64,000 bases of DNA from Tuwongella immobilis (lineage in GTDB: Bacteria > Planctomycetota > Planctomycetia > Gemmatales > Gemmataceae): assembly GCF_901538355.1 (NCBI RefSeq), contig NZ_LR593887.1:1836920-1900919 (forward strand), written 5' to 3'. The notes beneath the pieces are model-generated. The model worked only from the letters and a program-made list of their open reading frames with translations. It ran no database searches and was not told the DNA's origin. Below are positions 57,463 through 64,000 of this stretch, one piece after another. How positions within the stretch are numbered: position 1 is the first letter of the stretch; each line of letters starts with the position of its first letter. The translations under genes and the position numbers were made by a program.

Positions 57463-57738
57463 TCAGGATTTTTTTCGGACCACCTCCTGGAGCATTTGCT
57501 TGTCCAAAGCCAGGTCCGCCACCAAGCGTTTCAGGCGGACGTTCTCAGCCTCGAGTTCCTTGAGCCTCCTGGCCTCGTCGGCCTTCATACCGCCATACTG
57601 GTTGCGCCAGCGGTGGAAGGTCTGCTCGCTCACCCCCAGGCGTTGACACACCTGAGCGATCGTCTGTCCCTCGCTCTGGAGCTTCTCGGCCAGCCTGAGC
57701 TTCTGGATGATCTGCTCCGGCGTATGTCGCTTCTGCAT
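57463..57738 (-). CDS. IS3-family transposase OrfA
   Basis: 91 residues from ATG 57738. Helix-turn-helix region IAQVCQRLGVSEQTFHRWRN, then a leucine-zipper-like part (LKELEAENVRLKRLVADLAL). Ends EVVRKKS just after an A7 run. Confidence 0.95.
   Translation of the reverse strand: MQKRHTPEQIIQKLRLAEKLQSEGQTIAQVCQRLGVSEQTFHRWRNQYGGMKADEARRLKELEAENVRLKRLVADLALDKQMLQEVVRKKS
57469..57475 (-). promoter_or_regulatory. Programmed -1 frameshift site (A7)
   Basis: Seven A residues on the minus strand (T7 at 57469-57475) at the end of orfA, where the orfB frame is open. This is the standard slippery site for IS3-type OrfAB fusion protein. Confidence 0.8.
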
Positions 57739-57803
57739 CGGTTCGTCTCCTCCCCGTCAGGGGTCAAAGACTCTCATATCACATGGACCACTTTTCGGGG
57801 AGC

Positions 57804-58184
57804 ATTCCAACCCCCTACACGAACGAGAGATGGGACAATTCATACGATGGTAATCAGCTGCGAGCAAGCGTTGCGAACGAGCCTGTAATCGACTACCACA
57901 CTCAACTTGGCTGGGGCAAACGGCAGGTCACAATCCAAACTCCAAAGGAGCTTGGGCCACCCCGCAAGCTGGACATCGCAGATGAAGCGGGGCTTCGGGG
58001 TGTGGAGGTAAACACTGGCTATATCCGAGGCAGTCCTGAACTTACCGCAGAGATTAACCGCGATGCCTGGTTGGTTAAACAAGGATGGGACATCGAGTAC
58101 TCTTTCGCTCCGGCTAGTCGAGCGAGTCAAGGTGTACTAGATGATCTTAAAGCAGCAGGTATTCGAGTTACAGGTTTGAAATGA
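57804..58184 (+). pseudogene. PD-(D/E)xK toxin, cassette 2, 3' part after the IS
   Basis: In frame with the 5' part if the element is removed (KTLT then IPTPYTNERWD). The end LDIADEAGLRGVEVNTGYI fits a restriction-endonuclease-type toxin: D, then E-V-N where K would be expected (E-x-K). Loss of the lysine suggests loss of catalysis. C-terminus INRDAWLVKQGWDIEYSFAP is typical of Tox-REase tips. Intact tip would give about 288 residues counting both parts. Confidence 0.75.
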
Positions 58185-58194
58185 GGATCACTAC

Positions 58195-58617
58195 ATGATT
58201 GACCGAGACGGATTCGAGGCATGGCTCATGTCTACGGAAGATACTAACAAGCAGTTTCTTAGTGAACTGCCTGATGAAATCTCGCATAGGCTCAACTTTA
58301 CGCTGGAATCGCTGGACGTGTTGGAAAGATGGCTGCTGGACAAATACGACTCGCCAGCCGACATCCTACAGCCGTCTGAGAACTGGTTTATTGACCAGGC
58401 CTCCAAGTATGTTGGCGAAACCGTCAGGAGAAATGCAGGCGGAACGTGGAACATCAATCTCGATGATCCAAGTCTTGTTTTCTACGGATTGCCGGTTGTA
58501 ACAAGAGCAAACGGCTACTCCGACTGCCCCGCATCTCTCGTCACTGCCTCGCTTGATCGGCGGCGTGGGAACTTCATTAGGACGGTGGTCGAGAACATTG
58601 TGAGGGAAAGTCGTTAG
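58195..58617 (+). CDS. Immunity protein for cassette 2
   Basis: 140 residues; ATG 58195 follows GAGG. Begins MIDRDGFEAWLMSTEDTNKQ and has the phrase LESLDVLERWLLDKYDSPAD, which matches immunity proteins commonly found behind Tox-REase tips. Helical, cytoplasmic. Begins 10 bases after the toxin stop. Intact even though the toxin is broken. Confidence 0.75.
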   Translation: MIDRDGFEAWLMSTEDTNKQFLSELPDEISHRLNFTLESLDVLERWLLDKYDSPADILQPSENWFIDQASKYVGETVRRNAGGTWNINLDDPSLVFYGLPVVTRANGYSDCPASLVTASLDRRRGNFIRTVVENIVRESR

Positions 58618-58769
58618 CCTGCGAGCAATCGAGCAAAGCCCGCCGTTCCGCCAGCCGACGCCTTTGTTCGTTCGCTCGCTTTGCCCGATGCGACCATGGG
58701 AGCAATGCTGACGCGAAGCCGGGCCAGGGCAAGCGGTAGCACGGAGCGGGAGCGGGATGCGGTGAGTGG
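58618..58769. repeat. Cassette-boundary repeat, divergent copy
   Basis: CCTTTGTTCGTTCGCTCGCTTTGCCCGATG at 58661 on; shares the CCTTTGTTCG core with copies at 54263, 60470 and 61808 but differs further out (GAGCAAAGC / GCTTTGC inverted repeat). Lies between the immunity gene and the start of the next Hint domain. Confidence 0.6.
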
Positions 58770-59138
58770 TTGACGGGATGCTTTGTGGCAGGAACGCCGC
58801 TGCTCATTCCAGGGGGTTCGAGAGCGATCGAGCAGTTCGTCCCAGGGGATGCGATTCTCAGCCGAGACGAACACGACCTCAACGGCCCAATCGAAGTCCA
58901 GATTGTGGAAGCGGTATTCGAACGCTCGGCCATCATTTTCGAACTTCGCGTGGCCGGTCAACTGATTGAGACAACCGCCGGGCATACGATGATCGACGGA
59001 TTGGGGGTAGGGGTGACTCTCAGACGTTTGAGGCTGGCGATCAGCAGCTTCTTCGTGATTCGGTGCGGAACCGGGCCACATCGGGTGGTCCAGGAAAAAG
59101 TGGTACCGGGACCGTCATTCTGGGCGACGGCTCCGTGA
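58770..59138 (+). pseudogene. Hint-domain fragment with intact block A, cassette 3
   Basis: Begins CFVAGTPLLIPGGSRAIEQF, the catalytic Hint front, and runs to RVAGQLIETTAGH, then changes to unrelated sequence (TMIDGLGVGVTLRRLRLAIS). So it has the front block that copies 1 and 2 lack, but has lost HPFW and the C-terminal block. Frame without a normal start (TTG 58770). Confidence 0.75.
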
Positions 59139-59221
59139 TTACTCGTGGATCCCCTTGACCTGCGAACTCGGTCAAACCTCAGCATGCCGATCTGTCGTTG
59201 CGGTCAGTCACGGAGGCTCTC

Positions 59222-59680
59222 TTGGCGTACGCGATAACATATCTCATCAAGATTCAAGGGGCTGCCTTCAATCGACTTCTGAGACCGACTCACCAAGCTG
59301 ACGTGGCTCACTTGGAGAAATGGGCACAGGGATCGGAGTCGAATTTGTGGGATGGGATGCTCTGGAATGACGACATGGAGTTCCTCGTTGATCTCACTGG
59401 GGAGTGGACACTTTGTATCCTGCCATATCCGCATTCATGCTTATTGGGTGATTCAGAAAATTCTCGTGTTTCCAGCAGGGTTGAGAAGTGGGAGCAGGCT
59501 TTGCAAGCATTGCTGCCGTCCAGAGAGATATTCCGCATCGACGATTTTCTTCTTGATGGGTGGAATTCCCGTTACGACTACCGGTTAGTTCGAAGCCCTC
59601 AGGCCGTCCTTGAGTTCCTTGAGTGGCTTCGAACCCAGGACCATCGGTACTGGACTCTGCTAACTGCATCACGGCCATGA
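59222..59680 (+). CDS. Hypothetical protein, possible immunity gene
   Basis: 152 residues from TTG 59222, which has GGAGG six bases before; ATG is absent nearby. Begins LAYAITYLIKIQGAAFNRLL, and contains EKWAQGSESNLWDGMLWNDD. No signal peptide. It lies in the toxin region between Hint remnants, which suggests an immunity role, but no toxin tip precedes it. Confidence 0.5.
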   Translation: MAYAITYLIKIQGAAFNRLLRPTHQADVAHLEKWAQGSESNLWDGMLWNDDMEFLVDLTGEWTLCILPYPHSCLLGDSENSRVSSRVEKWEQALQALLPSREIFRIDDFLLDGWNSRYDYRLVRSPQAVLEFLEWLRTQDHRYWTLLTASRP

Positions 59681-59700
59681 TGAAGGACGTCGGGACGTCG

Positions 59701-59720
59701 GTGGTCCACTTAAGGGGGGA
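59701..59720. repeat. Possible solo IS end
   Basis: GTGGTCCACTTAAGGGGGGA resembles the IS3-type terminal repeat of the element above (TGG-x-CCACTT-x-x-x-GGGG). No transposase sequence follows. Could mark an old excision or deletion. Confidence 0.35.
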
Positions 59721-59728
59721 AGTAGCCG

Positions 59729-59914
59729 GTGCATCTGATTTGGGACAAACGTGCACATCTTTCCAGCCCGTATCCCTTGCGTTCCGCGAGGCGTCTCGCT
59801 CCCGTTCCAGTCTATCGGGTCGGCCAGTGCCCGGAGTCGGGCTTCAGCGTCTGGTCGCATCATTCCGATGGCGAAAACCGCTGGAACGAGTTCCAGCATC
59901 AAGTGAGTACCTGA
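59729..59914 (+). pseudogene. Terminal scrap of a Hint domain
   Basis: A 61-codon frame contains VGQCPESGFSVWSHHSDGEN, matching the end of the Hint domain in copies 1 and 2 (VGCDEWGFSVWAHN). It ends in a stop after NRWNEFQHQVST. The toxin tip that should follow is not present in one frame. Confidence 0.55.
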
Positions 59915-60015
59915 AGAGTGAACCCAGCAACAGGGGATGTCGGAACGATTCAGCGGTTCGATGCGACGATTTTTGGCAATCGGGTGATGAGGACCATTTT
60001 TGGAGGGGATGTGCA

Positions 60016-60381
60016 ATGATTTCGGCGGAGTTTTTCATCAGTGGGCCTGCAAACAGCCCAAAAGGGTCGCTCTACGGACACCCGACGGTCGTTACCTCGC
60101 CACCGCATGAGTTGCTGGGCCAGTTTCTGACTGGAGAACTTGATAGTTTGCGGTGTCCTCTCTTGATGGCTCTTGCGCGGATCCTTGCCGAAATCGCCTC
60201 AGGGCAACGAAGGGACTATGAGGGTGGTGGTGAAGGGCATCTCCTCACAATTTCAGGAAACCTCGTGACGATTGACACGATCTACACGGATCCACCTGAG
60301 ATGGTCCAAGTGATGCTCGAAGACTTCTGTGACATTTTTGCCCGATGGCGAGCGTTTATATCAGAACATGAGCCGAGTTAA
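60016..60381 (+). CDS. Probable immunity protein
   Basis: 121 residues; ATG 60016 follows TGGAGGGGA at good spacing. Begins MISAEFFISGPANSPKGSLY and continues with HPTVVTSPPHELLGQFLTGE. Compact, cytoplasmic. No recognised immunity family. A boundary repeat and another immunity gene follow, so it belongs to the same scrap yard. The earlier in-frame ATG 59623 is not used. Confidence 0.6.
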   Translation: MISAEFFISGPANSPKGSLYGHPTVVTSPPHELLGQFLTGELDSLRCPLLMALARILAEIASGQRRDYEGGGEGHLLTISGNLVTIDTIYTDPPEMVQVMLEDFCDIFARWRAFISEHEPS

Positions 60382-60433
60382 TCATTCCTGGATGTACATT
60401 TGGTCAAGGGAAAAATGTTGGGGGGGCATCTCC

Positions 60434-60513
60434 CGTGATCGGCATCGAGCGAACGACCGAACGCCGCCCCCTTTGTTCGTTCGCTCACTTCGCCGCCGAA
60501 GCCGTCGCATCCA
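60434..60513. repeat. Cassette-boundary repeat, copy 2
   Basis: Near-copy of 54222-54303. Includes GAGCGAACGA...TCGTTCGCTC, a perfect 10-bp inverted repeat around a 20-base centre, and the shared CTTCGCCGCCGAAGCCGTC. It has four extra bases (TTCG) relative to copy 1. Directly precedes the SUKH-like gene. Confidence 0.75.
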
Positions 60514-60537
60514 ACTTTTCTGCAGATGGAGTTGATG

Positions 60538-61017
60538 ATGCTCGCTCAAGAAGTTCAGGCAGTGCTTCAACGGCAGGGTTGGTCACCGACCCGGAGAGTT
60601 TCAATCCGTGATTGGATCGCCCAGCTCGGCGGAGTCGGGTGTACCGTTTTGCCGAAAGCGGAATCGATTTTGCAAAACTTCGGCGGTCTTGAAATTGTTC
60701 CAGTGAAGACGCCGATGGATGCGTACTCTCCCGAAATCATTCGGTTCGATCCAGTAACCGATGTGCTGAGCGAGGTCGAGCGAATCGAGTTCTGGCAACA
60801 GCGGCTTGCCACAACATTCACCCCGCTGGGGGTATTGTACCCAAGCGAAGGCATCCTTCTGCTCGCCGAGAACGGGCAGATCTGTTTCGAGTGGGGGAAC
60901 ATCATCGTTGACTGTGGTGATTCCTTCGAAGACGCCTTGGAATCGACCCTCGTGTTCGCTCGGCGAAAACCGATCGCTCGAATGGTCGATTCCGAGGGGC
61001 GGTTGGTACCGGTGTAG
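60538..61017 (+). CDS. SUKH-3-like immunity protein
   Basis: 159 residues. ATG 60538 lies six bases after GGAG; ATG 60526 and 60535 are alternatives. Features: GWSPTRRVSIRDWIAQL (start of the fold), AESILQNFGGLEIVPVK (the FGGL hallmark), and TPLGVLYPSEGILLLAENGQ. This is the SUKH-3 class in the SMI1/KNR4 superfamily of immunity proteins. No toxin gene directly upstream. Confidence 0.85.
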   Translation: MLAQEVQAVLQRQGWSPTRRVSIRDWIAQLGGVGCTVLPKAESILQNFGGLEIVPVKTPMDAYSPEIIRFDPVTDVLSEVERIEFWQQRLATTFTPLGVLYPSEGILLLAENGQICFEWGNIIVDCGDSFEDALESTLVFARRKPIARMVDSEGRLVPV

Positions 61018-61171
61018 ACAGTGCGTATCTCGGTTTCGCCAGCACGCCGGCAATCAGACGGCCTGCTGGAGTCGCAACGCCTCCCAAATTGGTCCATCGC
61101 GTCTCAGAAGCAGTCCTCGGTGCTGGCAATGTTCTGACTTTGCCAAAATTCGAAAAAGGAGCCACGCCACA

Positions 61172-61756
61172 ATGTCAGACAAATATATCCGAGTGACATT
61201 ATTTCGGAACAGCAGTGATATTGGTCTGTCTTTTATTCGTGATATGGCTGATGCATGTGGCCTCAAGTTCTTTCATCCGGCCACTTCAGCATTTGTGACA
61301 TGGACGCCACATGGCAGTAATGCAGAATCCGATTTGTCTACGTTTCGTTCCGCTATTTTGAACGGGAGGAGGATTGCATTTCAACTCTGGTGGAATGAGC
61401 GAGAAGATCTTTTCTGTACTTTTGACACGTCAATTTTTTTCGTTTCCTACGACATGTCCCTTCGTGGCGTGTCGCGGATTCACATTGGTGAATTGCTCTC
61501 TGCAATGGAGAAACTGATACCACTTTCAACGTATATCGATTGGTTTGCAGCGTTAGTTTTTGATGAGCATGGATATTCTGCCGAAACACCGTGGGATGAC
61601 AGGTTTATTCAAGGGTTTTCTCCGGACGATATGCTCCCTGAAACCGTGATTTTGTCACCACGAATTCCCGGGTTAAACCTGCTCGACTCTCGTCAGTTCA
61701 ATATTTCCAAGATAAATACCGAATTCATCAGATTGTATCGCAAAAGTGGCGGATAG
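61172..61756 (+). CDS. Hypothetical protein, possible immunity gene
   Basis: 194 residues; ATG 61172 follows AAGGAG at good spacing. Begins MSDKYIRVTLFRNSSDIGLS. Alpha/beta, no export signal. Composition is slightly AT-rich. It follows the SUKH-3-like gene by 155 bases and is followed by a boundary-like repeat (61808). Function unknown. Confidence 0.6.
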   Translation: MSDKYIRVTLFRNSSDIGLSFIRDMADACGLKFFHPATSAFVTWTPHGSNAESDLSTFRSAILNGRRIAFQLWWNEREDLFCTFDTSIFFVSYDMSLRGVSRIHIGELLSAMEKLIPLSTYIDWFAALVFDEHGYSAETPWDDRFIQGFSPDDMLPETVILSPRIPGLNLLDSRQFNISKINTEFIRLYRKSGG

Positions 61757-62053
61757 CGACGAAATGTTGAGTATAATCGTTCGGATGTGCGGGTTTCGAC
61801 GCCTGCGCCCTTTGTTCGCTCGGTTGATGAGTGGGATGCGCAGGAAGTGCCCTGGCCGGGGCAAGCGATTCGGAAAAATCGGGATGGGTTTCGCTGATGC
61901 ATCGAATCAATCAGGAGATTCAGCGAACTCAGATCGACTCGACAGATGTGCGTAGCGACTACTGCGCGACGTGATTACAAGGCAACACGAGCTGAAGCAA
62001 TCATTCCATGCGATCATCAGGAAATTGTTCAACCAGCGACCAGGAACGATCCA
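61757..62053. other. Intergenic scrap with a boundary-like repeat
   Basis: CCCTTTGTTCGCTCGG at 61808 and neighbouring bases match the repeat core, then TGGCCGGGGCAAGCGATTC. No gene found. Confidence 0.5.
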
Positions 62054-62563
62054 ATGCGACATCAGCCGCGAGATCATCTGATTCGCCTTCTCGCATCGCT
62101 CAACGGAAGAGAAGTTTTCTGTGTCTATTGTGGCGTCTCAACCGGCTCGGTCTTGGATATTCACTTTACCCCCGTCAAACAGAGGCCAGAATCGCTCGGA
62201 AATTCGCAGTTTTCTCGGCGTCATCGGGAATACATGGGGACGTTTTCTGTCTTTGTTGAGTGTACTTGGCGCATTCAGGGCCATGGCACGATTCTTGTTG
62301 GTTCGGGGGATGCGACTGCTGATGGCGAGGAGGTTTTTCGCACGGTTCGAACGTTGGAAACTCGATTGGTGACGCAGGTGATTCTTCCGGCGATTGACCA
62401 AATCCTCGATTTTGCGCTCTGCTTCGATAACGGTTTGCAACTCTTGGTGTTCTGCGACACGGGCAGGAACAGCCACGAAAACTTCACGGTGTTTGCTGAG
62501 GATTCATGGATCTCCGTCGTAAACGGTTGTGCGATTGACTCGACATCTTCGAGCCTGCAATGA
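62054..62563 (+). CDS. Hypothetical protein, possible immunity gene
   Basis: 169 residues from ATG 62054. Begins MRHQPRDHLIRLLASLNGRE. Centre with FVECTWRIQGHGTILVGSGD. No signal peptide or known motif. Last gene of the cassette region by position and style. A start further upstream (61946) is in frame but gives less protein-like sequence. Confidence 0.5.
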   Translation: MRHQPRDHLIRLLASLNGREVFCVYCGVSTGSVLDIHFTPVKQRPESLGNSQFSRRHREYMGTFSVFVECTWRIQGHGTILVGSGDATADGEEVFRTVRTLETRLVTQVILPAIDQILDFALCFDNGLQLLVFCDTGRNSHENFTVFAEDSWISVVNGCAIDSTSSSLQ

Positions 62564-62803
62564 TCGGGAGCGGGGATGATTCAGACGGCGGCGACTCTTT
62601 CGGAGCGAATCGCATCCGGAAGGCCGATGGCCGCGGGGGCGTTCCGACTGGCTTTCTTGCATTGGCAACCGTGAGCGGAGATTTCGTCCATTGAACTCGA
62701 CCGGGGTGATGGTGGGATGTTACCGGCGTGTGACAGACTGGCGGGGGGGGAAATGGTACGGTGATCTGGGTGGCGGAATCGTGTCATTGTGGGGGGAACG
62801 TCT

Positions 62804-63229
62804 ATGAACCGCCGAGAGTTTTTTCCCAAGTTGGGGGCTTCCACCGGCGGGATGCTCACCGGGGCGGCTCTGGGTACGCTGGGGGCGACGGCATCGACGC
62901 AGGCGTTTCAACCGATCGATTCCGGGCCGCAACTGCTGCGTGAATCGCAGATGAAGATGATTCTGCGGCGACCGGGATACCGCTTCACGGAACTCTATGC
63001 CAAGGAGGTCGAGTTTGTGGCTCGGGTGCGAATCGCCCGCGAGACGCCGTTACTGGAACTCTGGGCGGATGAGCAGTTGCCGTTGTTGATCCATTTACAC
63101 GGGGCGGGCGGTGGGTTGATCGAAGGGAAATGGTTGCGAGTGGTGGGGCTGATCATCGATACCGGGTATGGGGCGCTGATGGTCTGGCAGCGCCGCATGC
63201 AGTACGTCGAAGACAAGCCCGCTTCCTGA
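62804..63229 (+). CDS. TAT-exported small protein
   Basis: 141 residues; ATG 62804 follows a G-run. Starts MNRREFFPKLGASTGGMLTG, a twin-arginine signal (N-R-R-E-F-F). The mature part (FTELYAKEVEFVARVRIARE, LIHLHGAGGGLIEGKWLRVV) has no recognised fold. Likely periplasmic, folded before export, possibly cofactor-binding. Confidence 0.65.
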   Translation: MNRREFFPKLGASTGGMLTGAALGTLGATASTQAFQPIDSGPQLLRESQMKMILRRPGYRFTELYAKEVEFVARVRIARETPLLELWADEQLPLLIHLHGAGGGLIEGKWLRVVGLIIDTGYGALMVWQRRMQYVEDKPAS

Positions 63230-63282
63230 TGCGGGCGCCTCACCATTCAGGCGAGATGGCATTCGCCACGGTTCGCCTGAAT
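63217..63282. terminator. Two hairpins between convergent genes
   Basis: GCCCGC (63217-63222) with GCGGGC (63231-63236), then ATTCAGGCGA (63245-63254) with TCGCCTGAAT (63273-63282). They lie between the plus-strand TAT protein and the end of the minus-strand pseudouridine synthase gene. Confidence 0.55.
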
Positions 63283-63295
63283 CGACCAGACGCGA

Positions 63296-64000
63296 TTAGG
63301 CATCGTCTTCCGGCCATTCGTCCAGATCTTCATCTGCCGCAGTTCCAAGCGGACGATCGATGAACAGACCGTCATCGTCATCGTCGTCGTCCAGATCGTC
63401 GTCCAAATCATCCGCATCGAGATCATCCGCATGGAGATCATCGGCGGATGAATTCGCTGGCGTGGATGCGCCGTTGTCACCCGCGTTGTTGGCAAGTGCT
63501 TCGCCCGTCAGGGCTGCGCCAGCGATGATTCCACCGGCGAGAATTCCGGCGGGGAGCATGTCGGCGGGTTGGCTCGCGGCTGCGGCCGATTCGGCGGCGG
63601 GGTTTCGCAGCGCTTCCAGCAGGGTGGCCATGTCGTTGGGCAGCAGCGAATCCCAGTGCATTTTCGACCCGGTTTCCGGGTGAACGAAGCCCAGATGGGC
63701 GGCGTGCAGCATCGTGCGTTTGGCACCGGAGCGATCCGGCAGCGGGGCACCATGCAGCGGGCGATCGTACACCGTTTCGCCGGCCAGCGGGCAGCCCATT
63801 TCGCCCAGGTGGATGCGAACTTGGTGCGTGCGACCGGTCTCAAGGCGGCATTCCACCAGTGTGAATTCGCCTAATTCTTCGACAATGCGCACATGCGTGA
63901 CCGCACGCTGGGTCTGTTCGCCCGGCGTGATGACGCTGCCTCGGCGGCCATCTCCGCGATCATCGATGAAGTGCGATTCGATGCGACCCGCCGTCGGTTT
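63296..64000 (-). CDS. RluA-family pseudouridine synthase, 5' part missing, with acidic C-terminal tail
   Basis: The minus-strand frame enters the window at 64000 and stops at 63296 (234 residues). GEFTLVECRLETGRTHQVRI and HLGEMGCPLAGETVYD are the conserved RluA/RluD C-terminal motifs, and HWDSLLPNDM follows. The catalytic Asp (R-L-D-x-x-T) should lie beyond the window. After the core there is an Ala-rich then strongly acidic tail of about 90 residues (DDLDADDLDDDLDDDDDDDG) not usual in the family. Modifies 23S rRNA uridines in other bacteria. Confidence 0.92.
   Translation of the reverse strand, partial: KPTAGRIESHFIDDRGDGRRGSVITPGEQTQRAVTHVRIVEELGEFTLVECRLETGRTHQVRIHLGEMGCPLAGETVYDRPLHGAPLPDRSGAKRTMLHAAHLGFVHPETGSKMHWDSLLPNDMATLLEALRNPAAESAAAASQPADMLPAGILAGGIIAGAALTGEALANNAGDNGASTPANSSADDLHADDLDADDLDDDLDDDDDDDGLFIDRPLGTAADEDLDEWPEDDA

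Larger units (their letters stand above)
56548..57804 (-). mobile_element. IS3-family insertion sequence
   Basis: Complete element of about 1257 bases with imperfect terminal inverted repeats: 56548-56567 (TGCCCCCAAAAAGTGGTCCA) and 57784-57804 (reverse complement TGCTCCCCGAAAAGTGGTCC). Carries orfA and orfB on the minus strand. No clear short target duplication: ACA left, TTC right. It lies inside the cassette 2 toxin gene. Confidence 0.93.

Overview
The window reads as chromosome of a planctomycete, most likely from the Gemmataceae (Gemmata/Tuwongella-like). The evidence is the set of lineage-typical families: a DUF1559 prepilin-like protein, a PQQ-repeat protein with the WPQFRGP motif, a CRTAC1 FG-GAP/UnbV protein, DUF1559-linked lipoproteins, a planctomycete-type ECF-like sigma factor, secreted proteins with REREAA-type helices, and a split nuo operon. 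Assignment to genus is inference; no rRNA is present.

Region 1 (1-9 kb): a partial pectate-lyase-like beta-helix protein, a thioredoxin-like secreted protein, an NCS2-type purine/xanthine permease, a secreted helical-repeat protein, a PQQ beta-propeller protein, then three unrecognised genes that are visibly more AT-rich. Region 2 (9-14.5 kb): a DUF2752 membrane protein, a lipoprotein, and a nuo cluster in the order I-A-(AhpD-like)-B-C-D. Region 3 (14.5-29.7 kb): hypothetical and secreted proteins, a 4-OT tautomerase, tRNA-Arg(CCG), a DUF4198 protein, an LpxH-like phosphoesterase, an MFS transporter, a DUF1559/lipoprotein/TPR/CRTAC1 block and a D-lactate dehydrogenase. Region 4 (29.8-37.2 kb): a minus-strand block (Pro-rich coiled-coil protein, rimI, DUF11 surface protein, MazG-like) divergent from recJ.

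Region 5 (37.3-40.1 kb) is the most unusual. The ebo genes eboA and eboB are separated by about 1 kb holding three tandem units (38286-38449, 38516-38678, 38775-38938). Each has a 74-nt invariant 5' part, a 23-nt arm, a conserved 22-nt loop, the complementary 23-nt arm, and an invariant 3' part. The flanks are nearly identical between units, but the 23-bp stems are largely unrelated in sequence and still pair almost perfectly. Within each unit the loop is also complementary to a segment 5' of the stem. I do not recognise this element.

Region 6 (40.2-50.3 kb): a threonine-dehydrogenase-like SDR, a sigma factor, dcd, B12-dependent ribonucleotide reductase nrdJ, and a large subtilase with FG-GAP repeats. 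Region 7 (50.4-62.6 kb): a DUF2461-McrB-like ATPase fusion followed by a polymorphic-toxin scrap yard. It holds partial Hint (pretoxin) domains, toxin tails and immunity genes (including SUKH-3-like and TPR), a full IS3-family element inside a PD-(D/E)xK toxin gene, and recurring boundary repeats. The window ends with a TAT-signal protein and the 3' part of an RluA-family pseudouridine synthase with an acidic tail.
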